Source: Vanilla planifolia
Taxonomy: Eukaryota; Streptophyta; Magnoliopsida; Asparagales; Orchidaceae
Direction: 5' to 3'
Length of the DNA stretch: 64,000 bases
NCBI GenBank assembly: GCA_023846275.1
Contig: JAIUJO010000083.1
Span: 1,327,774 to 1,391,773, forward strand
Below, piece by piece: positions 10,484 to 24,370 of this stretch. The translations under genes and the position numbers were made by a program. The notes beneath the pieces are model-generated. The model had not been told where the DNA came from, made no database searches, and was given only the letters and a program-made list of their open reading frames with translations. Within the stretch, counting starts at the first letter, position 1; every line of letters begins with the position of its first letter.

Positions 10484-12291
10484 TGAAGTTCTTTGTGCTT
10501 AATGTAAACCCACAAGAGAAGGGTGAATTATGGTAAATAATGTTTTGAGATTTTTCTTTCAATTTTCAGTTTAAATTAAAACTTCAATCTTTTAAGCAGG
10601 AATAAGAAGTAAAGTAAAATAGTACATAAAAGATTTTTAGGTGATTCGATTAAAAATCGAGCTTACATCCACCCCCCACCGGTGTAGGGAAATACCACTA
10701 AAATCACTAAATAACAAGTGAGGTTTGTCGTACAGCTCACCTCAAATCAACTTGGGATTTTACCTACGACTAATCTCGAACGTACTTGAGTTTTTTTAGG
10801 GCTCAAATCAAACCCTGGGCTTTTGCACAATTGTTGAGATGCCCTTACCCCAAGGAAACAAATACAAAAATTAGCAACAAAGCATAAACTTAAAACAATT
10901 TAAAGAAATGTGAGGCAAACTCAAAAATCGAAAAGAGGGAGGAATAAAAATTAAAAATAATTGAAGCAAAAACCTCCAATTTTAGGTTCCTTCTTGCAAC
11001 TTTGACTTTGTGAATTTTGGAAGCCACCGTATGCCCTTGAAATTGATCGAAATTGTGATTTAAAAGCTTTAAGAACATAGCAATTGTGACCTCAAGGAGT
11101 CTTCATCCTTCCTTATTTATAGAGCTCAATTTAAGGTCTAAATACACTCCAAATGGCTCTAAAATGAACTAGGTTTTTGGGTAACGAACGAAAAGTAGTC
11201 ATTGTTCGGTTTGGAGCCTGAGTTGGACGTTTATTTTTGAAATCTGGATTTTACCATTCGAGATCAATCCTGGTCATTGGATGTAGGCAGTTTTGATCTT
11301 AGCTTCATGTAGATCAGCTCAGGTTAGATCCTACTGCCTATTATTTGCTTCCTTCATTTCACCTTGTTAATTTCAACCATCGGATTGCACCAACCCGTCC
11401 ACCATCATTAACAATTGAATTGGACTTTAGCCCCACATTGCCAAAATAACCTTGCCATTGCATTCTATAAGGATTTCTGTTTTTATGTCTCTCGAGCCGT
11501 TTGGTGTTCGCTCCCCTTTCCTAGGCCATGATTTCATCACTTGGTCCTGGTTGACTTGATCTCGCACTGTTCTGTTGAGCTTTCCCTACAGGCTAATTTT
11601 ACCCTATTCCGTTCAGCGCTCCCTGCGACCTTCTTCCTTCGTGTTCAGGCTATGTTATTCCCTTCCATGTCAATCAAACTATTTAATATTATTATTAATG
11701 TTTTTTAAATTCCTAAACGCCTAGACGGGCCAGTGGTCTGGTTGGGTCGACCTGTCCAAAGCTACAAAGAAAAATCACTAGACTAACGTTGTTTTGTTGT
11801 ATTTTGTGAGAATTTTTGTGCCAAAATTATGAATATAAGTGTGCAAAAATAATTTTATATTTTCATAGTGTTATAAGTTTTCCAAATGATTATGAAAAAA
11901 AATTGATGAAAAATGATTCTTAAATAATTTTAAAAAATTAAATATCAATGTCTATACTTTTCATCAATAATGCTTGGCCCAAAAATAAAATTTCAATAAT
12001 TATTTAAATTATAACATTTTCAAATATTAATAATACTAGTGTGCCACTTCATCTCAAAGTTTAGATATATTAAATTCAAGAAAAATAAAGAGAAATTCCA
12101 ATATAAAACATTTTAGTACACGTCTTTAATTTTTTTGAAGCTTGCCATTACTCGAAGAGCCTTGAAGACCACTATTTTAGACATTTAAAGTTCATGGCTT
12201 GACCTAATTGAATATTAACAATTTCACTGAAAACAAGCCCATATGAGATATAAACATTTATGCTTGACTCATCAAACACAAGAGTGTAATA
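10484..12291 (-). repeat. Copia long terminal repeat (5' LTR in element sense)
   Basis: This 1808-bp repeat is homologous to 5877-7672 over its full length. It begins TGAAGTTCTTT on the plus strand and ends GTGTAATA, where the left copy has GTGTAACA, so the terminal CA has mutated to TA. As the upstream LTR in element sense it would have carried the promoter; I could not place a convincing TATA box. Confidence 0.95.
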
Positions 12292-12296
12292 AACCT
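12292..12296. repeat. Right target-site duplication (AACCT) of the Copia element
   Basis: This is an exact repeat of 5872-5876. The following sequence (TATTTCTCTTTTCATGAGAC) continues the interrupted satellite monomer at the expected phase. Confidence 0.9.
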
Positions 12297-15200
12297 TATT
12301 TCTCTTTTCATGAGACCTATATGGCTTTGATTTTATTATATTACATTACCTTCATTAACCCCATTTCTACTTTAATAGACATTTATATAAAGTTAAATTA
12401 AGAATTTATTATTATTTATTCCTATTAAATTTTGTAATTCATGGTAAATCCAAATAAAATCTAATTAAGATGAAAAATTTCTTTCAACTTATCTTGATAA
12501 AATATATCCAATTAAATATCATCTTTTACCCTTATATACCTTTGTAATTTATAGTAATTTAGCACATGCTTTCATCAAAATGGAAAAACTTTGTTTAACT
12601 AATGTCATTGAGCTTTATCTAATTAAATATTTATTTTTATTATTTGAAATGATATGTTGTTTTAACTTATATAATAAGGTATTTCAATTGTCACCTTATT
12701 TTATAAGATTTTTTTGACATACTTCATTTAACAATCTAAGATCTCACACTCGATCTCATACTTTCTTGCAATGTTAATTTGTAATACAATTTGTCTCATT
12801 TCTACAAAGTTTTCTTATTCATTTGCTTATATTACAATGAAATTGCAAATCTCCTCTTGTGTGATATTTTTATCACTTTGATTTGGTTATATTAAATTTT
12901 TTTAATTTATGTTATTTCAACATTATTATATATTTACCTAATACTAAAAAAATAATTTCTTATTATTTATGCATATTTAACTTTTAGATTTGTGGTAATT
13001 CCAAAAAAGGTTTAATCGAGGTAAACAAAGCATTATAGGGCTTGACTTGACTAGCTCTATCTAATTAGATATTCAATTTATAATTTTAAATATTTATTTT
13101 TTATGGTTTTTGCATGCTTTATGAGAAAGTTTGATTTTTATGTGATTTTATTATCATAGATGTTAGACTTAATATCGTTAACTTCTTGGTAAGTAGCTTT
13201 TCATTAAACATTTATTATGTTTTTAGTTTTTCTATATTACTAAGTAATTCTCAATCTCCTCTTTTGCAACATCAACATGTCTTTTAATTGGTTGTATTAC
13301 ATTGCTTCTAGTTATGTAATTTCAACTTTAATTAATATTTACCTAATATTATAATAATAATTGGTTATTCTTTATGCTTATTTACTTTGGAAATTGAAAA
13401 CAATTCTAAAAGAGTTATAATCGAGGAGAAGACACTTGTCGGTGAGCTCTATCTAATTTTTGATCATATTACTTTAATTTATTTCATTTTTAGCCTTATT
13501 ACATATTTATTTAATATTAAAAAATAATTTATTATAATTTATGCTTTGTTACTTGGGTATTTATACTAATGCAATCATGGTCCGATTAAGGTGAAACAAA
13601 AGTCGTTAGACTCGTCTTGATGAGCTCTGTCAAATTAAATATTTGCATTCATATTTTAAAATATATTTTTTTAAAGTTTTGTTATGTTTTATGAAATATC
13701 AATTTACACATGATTTGATGATTAAAAATGTTTTACTTGATCTCTATAGTGTCTGGGAATACAACTTTCTAGCATAATTTATCACTTTTTTTTTCAAATG
13801 TTTTTACTTTGAATTGGTTTTATTTATATGTTACTCAAAATCTCCTCGTGTATGACCTCTACATGTTATGAATTTGGTTATGTTATGTTATTTAAAGTTC
13901 TATTTTAATATATAATTATTTAATATTAAAATAATTATTTATCATTTTTTATGCATGTTTACTTTGGTAATTCACATTAACTTAAAAGTTCATTTGTTCG
14001 AGATGAAACAATAGTCAATAGACTTGTATTTATGAGCTCTATCAAGTTTTTATCAAGTTTTACATTTTTTTAATAATTTTATTTTTTATGATTTTTACAC
14101 AACTTGTTAAACGATGTTATTTATCCCTAATAGGATGATGTAGAATGTCACACTTGATATTGATATTTCATTGGAAAGAACCGTGCCATACAGTTTATCT
14201 CCTTCCTTCTAATATTTCTCTTTGACAACTTTATATTACTATATAACTCTAAATCTTCTATGATGTGACATTTATATCACTTTGATTTTGTTATATTACA
14301 TTGCTTCAACTTATGCTTATTTACATTACTAATTTGAAGTAATTCTGAATGAGTTCTAATTGAGATGAAACCAATGTCATTAAACTAACCTCAAACAGTT
14401 ACATCAAATTAAATATTCAATTAAAATATTTTAACTATATTATTTTCTAAGGCTTTGGATTATTTTTGAGATATTTTAATTCATACATGATTTGATGATT
14501 GAGAATGTTACACTCGATATCGTTAGCAACTTGAAAAGTAGACTTATTATGGAATTTATCTCATTTTCTCCAAAGCTTTTCTTTGATTTGGTTATATTAC
14601 GATGTAACTTTAAATATTCTCTCATGTGACATCTATATGCCTTTGATTTTATTATATCACATTGCTTCAATTTATATCTTTCCAACTTTAAGATATATTT
14701 ACATAATATTAAATAATAATTTATTTTTATTTATTCTTACTTATTTTTTTAATTAATAGTAAGTTTTAATAAAGTCTTATCAAGACAAAACAAATGTTGT
14801 TAGACATGTCTTCGTGAGTGCTGTGAAATATATTTTTTATATATGTAATTTATTTTTTCTATGATTTTGATACACTTTATGAGAAATTATGATTTCCAAA
14901 TGAATTGATCATCGAGAACTTGACAATCTATCTCATTAGTTTCTTGCAATGTAGTATTTTTGGTAAACGTTATCTCAATTTTTCAATTTATTCTCTTTAA
15001 TTTAGTTATATCAATATGAAACATTAATTTTCCTCTTATGTAACTTTTTAGCTCATTTGGTTTGGTTGTATCATAGTATGTCATTTACTTATTTTAAGTT
15101 CTTCAATTTATTTAATGGATATTAAAATCAATTTTATTATATTTTATACTTATTTTATTTTGTAATTTATAGTAATTCAAAATAAGGACTTATAAGATAA

Positions 15201-16103
15201 AACAAGTGTTGTTGAACTCCTCTCATCAAGCTTTGTGCAATTATATATTCACTTTTGTATTTTTATTTCTTTTATTTTCTAGCATTTTTACATATTTTAT
15301 TGGACATTTCCAGTCATGCATTAGTTGTTGATTACGGATGTTGTAATTGATCTCCTTAGTGCCATGGAATGTGGCATTAATTATAATTTATCTTATATCT
15401 TAAAAGTTTTTCCTTTGAATTGATTATATTTGTAAGTCTAAATCTCCTCTCAAGTGAGCTTTACTTGTCTTTGATTCTTTTATATTATAATTCTTCAATT
15501 TAAATTATTTTTGCTTTAATATATATTTACTTAATATTAAATTATTTATTTATTAGTTTTTCTTTAATAATTCATAGTAATTCCAAGAGACATCTAGTCA
15601 AGATGAAACAAAAGACATTGAACTCACTTGAAGAGTTATATGCAGCTAAATAATAAATTTCATATTTTTAAAAATTTTTGTTTTTGACTTTTGTTAGTTT
15701 TTTGAATCATTTTTATTTATACCTTATTTGACAACCTAAGATATCAAACTCAATCTCATTCGTTTCTTCGAATGTAACTTTTGTCTTATAATTTATCTCA
15801 TTTCTTCTAAATTTTCTCTTCCACTTAGTTTTATTATTATGAAACTCTAAATGTTTTGTTATGTGATATATACATTACCTTGATATAGTTTCATTATATT
15901 GTTTTAAAATATCTTATCTTAGCTTTGCAACATTTTTACTTAAAAATTAAAATAACATATATATTATTTTATTTTTTAATTTTTAATTACTTTGTTAATT
16001 CACTATAATTTCAATCGAGGTCTGATTAACACAAGAAAAACCTCTTAAGACTCACTCGACAAAGTGTGACCATCTAAAAATTGATTTTTATGTATTTTAA
16101 TTA
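12297..16103 (+). repeat. Diverged ~400-bp tandem repeat array, block 2 (same orientation as block 1)
   Basis: This continues block 1 beyond the Copia insertion, with about nine further monomers. Landmark cores lie near 12740, 13159, 13727, 14143, 14503, 14913, 15337 and 15740. One copy near 13457 jumps from the CTATCTAATT block straight to a later block, a deletion of roughly 250 bp. The array stops near 16103 shortly after the CTATCTAATTAAATA-type block, where unrelated LINE sequence begins. Confidence 0.9.
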
Positions 16104-16129
16104 AGTTCCCATTTAGAGGTAGATTTAAA

Positions 16130-17950
16130 CTATTACCAAGCTGAAGCGATACTATATAAGAAACTGAAAGCAAGTGCTAATTGAATGAAGGAAAGAGAGT
16201 CAAATTAAAAAAAATTTCACAAATCAATATCTTCCTATAGCATGAAGCTTTGTATTAACAAATTTCCAAAAAAGGATGCAAATTAGATTAAAGATAAGGA
16301 TCAGATAGCTAGAGAGGCCATTCAAAACTTTCAAAATCCATGATCAACCTTAAGAGGGTATTGTAATTACAAAGCTACTCAAAGGTTCCAACGCTACATA
16401 CCATGTCTTATTAAAAGAGAACCAAAAGAATCATTTACCCAACTACCAAGGATGAGCTCAAGTGTGTAGTGGAAGAACTTATTTTTAAGGCAACCATAGG
16501 CTTAAGTGGATTCATTAGACTATTCTACAAAAAATGTGTGGACACTATCATACCAAACCTTCAACTTGCCACGTAATAATTGTTTTGTTGAGGCCAAATT
16601 ACTTTATTTATAGCAAGAATATGTACCATCATAATTCCAAAATCATAAACTATATGATCATTTAACAACTTTAAGTTAATTAGTTTCTACAACTTTGTTA
16701 GTAAGATCTTCACCAAAAATCCTTACTAATAGAATTACACAATAATACAAAACATAATCTCCTCTAAATAGTTTGCATTTATTAAAGGGAGAAACATTGC
16801 TAACAAATTTAATGTATTGAAGAGTTGAATCAATGAAGAATTGCGACAATTTAATGATCTCAATTGTGAATTTTTATTCAATGTATTAATAGCATTCAGA
16901 TTCCACACTAAATTTATATATCTAGTTAAAAAATACCTTCATTTTAGTAGATACTCGATCATTATTAATGGGATGCCCACTTGTATTTTTCAAAACTACA
17001 TGCATGAAGTAGGGAGAACCAATTTCACTTGGTTAATTAATATTGTTTCTAAGGCCCTATGCCAAGGAATATGGATCATACATTCTAGTGGTGAAATTGA
17101 CAACTTATCAACCCCAAGATGTTGTGCACATATTTCCTATCCCTCATTTTTGGCCATCACCATCTTCGTAGTAGTTTTGAAATTATATTTAAAATGTATT
17201 TTTATGCCTAATTCTATAAATTTCAGGTTAGAGAATTATTCTACAAAATGATAGATGATTATGCTAGATGAAGCCCATCAGTAGAAGGTAAAGTTAATTA
17301 AGACCAAGAAAGGCTTTGTGAAAAGATCTTCATCTTTGAAAGATCTTAGAATCAAGGTCTTTAAAAAGGAAAATAAACATCAACGTACGAACCAATACAT
17401 CATCAAAAATATATAAAGAATATTTGATTTGATGGAATAACAAAAGACTATAAAAAGTGTGTTAAATTTTATATCCACTTATCTCTTAATGGTGTTGATT
17501 CCACAAAAATCTGCTATAAAACGAGTCAAAATGATAATTGTAAAATTGTTCTAGAAAAGGCTAAAAAACCATAATGGTTTCCATTAGAATTTTGGGATGA
17601 AGGTATTTATCACATTAAAGAAAAATATCTTTGGTGTTTAAAGTATTGCCACTAAAATCAAGGTGTTCTCCTATAGACTTTGGTGATTACTCATCAATTC
17701 TAAATGATTGTAGGCAACATTCGTGAAAAAAAGGAATAGACAGACCATAAAAAATTAGCAAGTTATAATAAGGAGAGCTACCATAAGTTTTTGTTCTTTT
17801 TGCAGAAAGTAAAGAATGTTCAAGTTATGGACTATCCTAACTAATACAAGTAAGACTATGATCATGAGAAATAACATTAAGGTGAACTAGAACATTACAA
17901 TGTAGACTACTCCACATAGCTCAAGCTAGAATAGAAAATTATAATTTAAA
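16130..17950 (+). pseudogene. LINE (L1-type) ORF2 fragment, copy C
   Basis: This plus-strand fragment of a plant L1-type non-LTR retrotransposon lies between the two inverted satellite blocks. In order there is a pre-RT segment near 16140-16330, an ATIGLSGFIRLFYKK segment (about 16490-16530) matching the region before the RT fingers, FVSKIFTKN and FAFIKGRNIANKF (about 16695-16815) matching the conserved early RT block, the open RT palm segment 16841-17251, and IKSVLNFISTYLLMV with AIKRV (about 17455-17535), matching the conserved block after RT. There are several stops and frameshifts, and no endonuclease or poly-A tail was seen. It is probably a 5'- and 3'-truncated relic. Confidence 0.85.
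16841..17251 (+). pseudogene. LINE reverse-transcriptase palm segment (136-codon open frame)
   Basis: This is the longest uninterrupted piece of LINE copy C. RYSIIINGMPTCIFQ matches the conserved 'FSI.INGSP..FF' RT block. The run to GIWIIHSSG aligns with the region after 'RQGDPLSP', which is itself degraded here (GRTNFTW). SYPSFLAITIFVV occupies the place of the catalytic 'LSFADDIIIF', so the two aspartates are gone. The frame is open but catalytically dead. The ATG at its start is arbitrary, because recognisable RT sequence continues upstream in other frames. Confidence 0.85.
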
Positions 17951-18129
17951 GTAGAAATTTTATGATAATGTTAACTTTAATCTATGCAAAGAGTTTATTG
18001 AATTTAGCACGGAATAGTGATTTATTAGGAAAATAGGGATGTTGAGCATCAAAAGCTAAAAAAAGTCATAGTTTGATGGGTATCAAACTTCAACCATGAA
18101 GATGATTCACTAAGATTTTAGGGTAAGAT

Positions 18130-21100
18130 ATATAGATTTGAAATGTCTCTTAAAACATGCAAAAATATTACAAAATAAAATTCTTAAAATTATGGAAATG
18201 AATATTTAAAATTATAGACCTCATCGTGACAAGTCTACTGATATTGATTTCATCTCAAAAAACATTGGTCAGAATTCTTATGAATTGCCAAAGCAAAAAG
18301 TGTGAAGAAAAATTAATATTTGTTCAAAATTTTTCGTAAATATGTATTAAAGTTGAAATTAGATAAATTAAAGGAATTTAACATAACCAAATCAAAGTAA
18401 TGTAAAGTTCAAATGATAGAAGTAGTGTTTCATATAATATAATCAAATAAAAAATAAAATATTTAATAAAATGAGATAAGTTTTATGGAAAAGTTACACT
18501 GTAAGATGGTAAAGGGATTCATTGCAACATCCTTTATTATTAAATCAAGCACAAATGGCAATATCTCATAAACTAGGCCAAAGAAATACTAAACAAAGTT
18601 TTTAAAAATGCATAAATGAAAATTTAAATTGATAAAGCACACCAAGATGATACCCACTACATTTGTTTTGTCTCATTTAAACCTAGTTGGGAATTAGTTC
18701 GAATCATCAAGGTATATATGAGCATAAATGATAAGAAAGTATTTTAAATGATGTAAACATATAGTAAAACTCAAATGAAGTAATTTTAAGAAATATAATA
18801 TCAGCAAATCAAAGAGATGTATAGGTCACGTGAGAGGGATTTAGAATTATGAAATAATATATCTAAAACAAGGGAAAATATTTTTATTACTGACATATGA
18901 TATATTAAAGTAACATAATATTTATAAATTAATAAGATCAAAAGTTCACAAGAGAGGAGAACTAGAGTTTCATAGTAATATGACCAAATTAAAGTATGAA
19001 ATTTGAAAAAGTAGATAAAGTATCCTGAAAAGCATCATTCAAAGCTACAATAGCGAACAAGTGTGAGATTGTCAATTATCAAAATCAATTATAAATTGAA
19101 ATGACTCCAAAGCATTCCAAAATCCAAGAAAATAAAATAAATAAAACATAAAAAATGAATATTTAATTCACTAAGACTCTTCAAGATGATTCCAACAATG
19201 TTTTTGGTCTCTTGATTAGATGTTGATTAGAATTACTAAAAATTACTAAAATAAAATTATAATTCATAATTAATTATTTTTTAGATATTAAGCAGATAAA
19301 TATTAAAGCTAAAATGAGAAAAATATTTATAAACATTATAATGAAATCAAAGACATGTAAGGGTCACACAAGATAAGATTTGAGCAAGTAATATAATAAA
19401 ATTAAAGAGAAAACATTGAATTGATGAGATAAATTATGTAAGATAGTTCAATTCTTGTTACTAATAAGATAGAGTATAACATCTATTGTCAAATAAGGTA
19501 CAAATTTAAATACCTTATAAAACATACAAAAAAGTTTGAAAATAACTTATTTAACATATAAAAATAAATATTTAATTAGATAAAGATCATATATATGAGT
19601 CCAAAGCATTTGTTTTATCTTGATCAATACACTTTTTGAATTACTTCAGATTACCAAATTAACTAATCATTAATAATAAAACATTATTATTTTAATATTA
19701 AGCCAATGTTATATCATAATTAAAATTAGATAAATTTAAATGATTCAATTTAACCAAATCAATGTGATGTTGAAATCGTTGGAGAGTAGATTTAGTGTTA
19801 CATAGTAATCTAAAAAATCAAAGTGAAAAGATTGAATTATTTAAATAAATTATTTGAGAAAGTTGTGTTCTAAGATACTAAGGAAATAAAAAACAATCAA
19901 AATGTCTAGTAAAATATGCCAAAACCTTAAAAATCAACCTTTAGGACTTATGTATGAAACTTTAATTAATGAAGCAAATGACGACTAGTTTGATGATATT
20001 TGTTTGTTCTCCATTATGATCCCATACAATTAATGTGAACTCTCAAATTAAATAAGTATAAATAATAAAAATTGGTTATTTTAATATTAAATAAATATAT
20101 ATTAATGTTCAAACAGTTTAAATTGAAGTAATCTAATATAAGAAATTTAGAGTGATGTAAAGATAATGTGAGAAGAGATTTTTATTACACTGTACTATAA
20201 TCAAATTAAAAAACATTTAAAAAGATGAGAAACATTGTGCGGGAAAGTTGAATTCAATGATAGTAAGGAGATATAATGATCGTGAAATCAAACATGAATA
20301 AACATTTCTTGTTTACATATTATGGTAATTAAAAATAAAATATTTAAAAATCTTAAAAAATTGATATTTAATTTAAACTTGGAAGTGTTGTGAATTACGA
20401 AGGTAGATAAGTATAAATAATAATAAATTATAAATTAATATTAAGCAAATTAATATCAAGGATGAAATGAAAAAAATTGAACCAATGTAATAAAACTAAG
20501 TGATGTAAAGGTTAAAAGAGGGTAAATTTAGAGTTATGTACTAATATAAACAACTCATAGAAAAGAATGTTAAAAATTGAGACAAATTGTTTAGTGAAGT
20601 CAAAATCCAAATCCTTAGAAGATTAAACATAACATCTTCAATCATAAAATAAAAAATGTATCAAAATATCTTATAATGTATGCTAAAAATCTAATGAAAT
20701 AAAGTCTTAAAAAAATGTAAAAATGACTATTTAATCAAATAGAGCTATTTAAGATGAGTCCAATAACATTTTCTTTATCTTGACAACAGATTGTTTGGAA
20801 TTACTTTAATTAACCAAAATAGATAAATATAAAAAACAATAAATTGTTATTTTAATACTAAGCAAATTTATAGTATTACTAAGCTAACATTAATTGAAGA
20901 AATGTAATATAAAAAAATTAAAGTGATGTAAATGTCACACTAGATGAGATTTAAAATTACAGTATAATTTAACAAATACTAAGAAAAAAATTTGGAAAAA
21001 TGAGATCAATTATAAAAAAAGTTTAGTTCCATGACAATAAGGGCATTGTGTTATGCATTCTTGATCATCAAATCAAATAGAAATTGAAATGTTTAAAATA

Positions 21101-24100
21101 ATATGTAAAACCCTAGAAAATAAATTGCTTAAAATTATTAAAAATAAATATTTAATTTTATAATGATCAAGGTGAGTGTAATAATGTTTGTTTTGTATAC
21201 ATAGGACATCATTTAGAATTATTGTCACCTAACAAAGTAATTTAAAAGAAATAATAAATTATTATTTTAATATTAATTAAATATTTATTAAGTCTAAAAT
21301 GGGATAAATTTAAGAGAAGAAATGTAACCAAATCAAAGCAATAAAAATGTCACATAAGAGGAGATTTAGAATTTCACAACAACTTAAGCAAATCGTGATG
21401 AGCAAATTGATGTTAAAAATTTGAAACATTTATATAAATTATATGAAACCATGATTTTTCGAAGATAATGAGAAAGAGTAAAAAATCTTTTTTAAAATAG
21501 GTATGAATCAAAATGTCTCTTGAAGCATAAAAAACCATTAAAAAATAGTTAAAAGTTTCAAAATAATTATTTAACTAGAGAAAGCTTGTTGAGACTACTC
21601 TAATGATTTTTTTGTCTCAATCAAATGTTGTTTTAAAATTACTACTATTTAGAAAGTTAAAGAAATATTTATAACAATAAATTATTACTCTAAAATTATG
21701 TAAATATATATTAAAATTGAAATGAGATAATTTCAAAAGATATAAAAAGAAATAATATAATATATTTATAAGTCAAATGAGATAAGATTAAAGATTAAAT
21801 AATAATTTTGCTAGATTAATGCAAAAAATTTGCAAAAATTAAATAAATTGTAAGAGAAAGTTCCATTTCGTGATACTAAGGAGATCATGTGTAACAACTT
21901 CATTCATCAAATTTTTTAAATATCAAAATATCTGATAAAGCACAAATAAAATATACGAATTTAAATTTTTAAAATTATAAAAGTAAATACTTAATTGGAT
22001 AGACCATATTAAGACAACTTGAAAGATGTTTATTTTTGCTCCACTAAATCTCATTTGGAATTACTATGAATTAAAAAACTCATAAAAAATAATGACAAAT
22101 TACTTTTTTAATATTAACTAAAAGTATATTAAAATTTAAATGAGATAATTTGAAGCAATATAATATAACTAAATAAAAGCTATTTAATGGCGATACAAGA
22201 GGATAATTAGAAGTTTCATTATAATATAACAAAATAAAACTAAAAAATTCAAAGAAATAAGATAAATTGTATGGAAAAGCTGAATTCAAAGATATAAAAA
22301 GTGATCAAGTGTAACATCATTAATCATCAAAATATGTAATAAACAAGACGTATTTCAAAGGGGTCTAAAGAAAATGTTAAAAAAATAAAATTTCATAATT
22401 AATTTAGATTTATAATAACTTACAAAATTAAGTAAGAATAAATAATAATAAAACTTTTTTGATATTAAGAAAATAAACATTAAAGTGGAAATAAGAAAAC
22501 TTATAGTAATATAATATAACCAATTCAAAGACATCTTATGATCAAACAATAATAGATTTAGAGTTATATTGTGATATAACCAAATTGGAGAAAAATATTT
22601 AAAGAAATGAGATAAATTATGTAAGCAAGCTACATCCTAAGATATTGAGAAGATTGAGCATAACATCAACGATCATCATGTTAGTAACAAATCAAAATTT
22701 CAAATAAAACATTATAAAGAACTAGAAAAATAAAATATTTAAAAATATAAAACTAAATATTTAATTGAATATAGCTTATCGAGGTTGGTCCATCGGCATT
22801 TATTTCATGTTTGTGGGACCTCGTTATGAAATACAACGAATTACCATAGTAAATAACCAATAATAATAATAATAATAATAATAAATTATTTTAAAGCTAA
22901 GTAAACATTTATTAAAGTTGAAATAAGTTAAATTAATTTAATAAAATATTATCAAGCCAATGACTTGTAAAGGTTAAACATGAAGATATTTCAAGTCACT
23001 TGATAATATAAAATATAAAAGAAAAAAATTGAATGAATGAGAAAAATAGTAAGGGAAAGTTGTATTCTATGGTACTTAGGAGATGGGATGTAGTGTTACA
23101 TAGTTAAATAACCAATTCAAAGTGAAAATATTTGAAAAAAAGATTTAATTGTGCATGAATTTTGCATTACATATTGTTAAAGTGTTCAAGAGTAGTAGTA
23201 TAAAACATAAAATAAATTATAAAGTGATATGTTTTAGAAATCATGCTAAAACCATATAAAAGAAAGCATTTAAAAATATAGGAATTAACTTCCAAATGGA
23301 TAAAGCTCATCAAAATGAGCCCAATGATGTCTATTTCATATCATTTGGTCCTCATTTTGATATGTAATGAATTAACAAAATAACTAAGAATATATAAAAA
23401 TAAATTATTATTTTAAAATTAATTAAGTATTTATTATTACGAAAATAAGATAAATTGAAAACAAATAACAAAACACAATGAATGAGTAAATGTTGAAGAA
23501 AAGTTATCAATTAAGTGAGACAATTCACATTCCAAGATACTAAGGAGATTTTATGTAACATCTATGTCCATTAAATTGGATATGAATTAAATTGCTTCAT
23601 AGTCCATGCCAAAAACATTGAAAATAAAGTATTTAAAAATATTAAATTAAATATTTTGGGATAGATCTTCCTAAGATAAATTGAAGAATGTTTTTTTTCT
23701 CTTAGTTAATGTTTTTTTTGGAATTACTATGATTTACCAAAGTAAATAAGCATAAATAACAAAAAAATTATAATATGCCAATATATATTAAGTTTGAAAA
23801 TAGATAAATTTAGGCAATGTAATATAACTAAATAAAAGACATGTAAAGGTGAAATAAGATGGTTTGTAATCTGAAATGGCAATATAACAAAATAAAAAAA
23901 AAATTGAAAAATGAGATAAATTATATAGGAATGTAAAATTTCAAGACACTATAGATATTGAGTGTAATATCTTCGATAATTAAAAAAATACAAATTAAAA
24001 TTTTTATAATGCCTCCCAAGATTTTAGAAAATAAAATATTTAAAAATATAAAAATAAATACATAATTAGAGATAGCTTGATGAGATGAGTCTAAAAATTT

Positions 24101-24370
24101 TTTTTATCTTCATTAGAATTTGTTTGGAATTACTAAAATTTATCGAATTAAACAAGATTAAAAATTAATAAATTTTTATTTTGCCATTAAATAAATAAAC
24201 ATTAATGTTGAAAAGTGATAAATTAAATCAATTCGTTATAACAAAATGAAAGTTAAATAAAGGTCACTAGGGGAATTAGAATTTCATAATCATATAATAA
24301 AATCAAAAGTGTTGTGTGGAAATGAGATAAGATATACGTGAAATTTACATTACATAATATTAAGGTAATT
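18130..24370 (-). repeat. Diverged ~400-bp tandem repeat array, block 3 (inverted)
   Basis: The same monomer as blocks 1-2, but reverse-complemented: the landmark now reads GTGTAACATCCTTGATCATC-like on the plus strand (near 18523, 19465, 20627, 21052, 21890, 22310, 22660, 23550 and 23970, with weaker copies between). Spacing is again about 400 bp. Internal order is preserved in reverse: the AAT-rich core, a GATAAATT(G/A)AAGCAATGTAA-type block, an 'AGAGGAGATTTAGAGTT' type block, then the landmark. Hydrophobic short reading frames such as 22080-22289 follow from the monomer's AT-rich composition. Confidence 0.9.
22861..22884. repeat. (TAA)8 microsatellite inside a monomer
   Basis: Eight TAA units sit at the monomer position where most copies have only two to four AAT/TAA units before AAATTATT. 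This is a local expansion of a built-in trinucleotide run. Confidence 0.9.

Larger units (their letters stand above)
5877..12291 (-). mobile_element. Ty1/Copia LTR retrotransposon, internally deleted, nested in the satellite
   Basis: This is a 6.4-kb element bounded by two similar LTRs and a 5-bp AACCT duplication. The primer binding site lies next to the right LTR and the polypurine tract next to the left LTR, so the element reads on the minus strand. The order of pol remnants (the integrase-RT linker, then the RT active site, then the end of RNase H) identifies Copia rather than gypsy. The interior is only about 2.8 kb, where an autonomous element usually has more than 4 kb. Gag is largely present; protease, the integrase core and most of RT are missing. 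The two LTRs differ at very roughly one base in eight by eye, which implies an old insertion. It cannot be autonomous. Confidence 0.95.
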
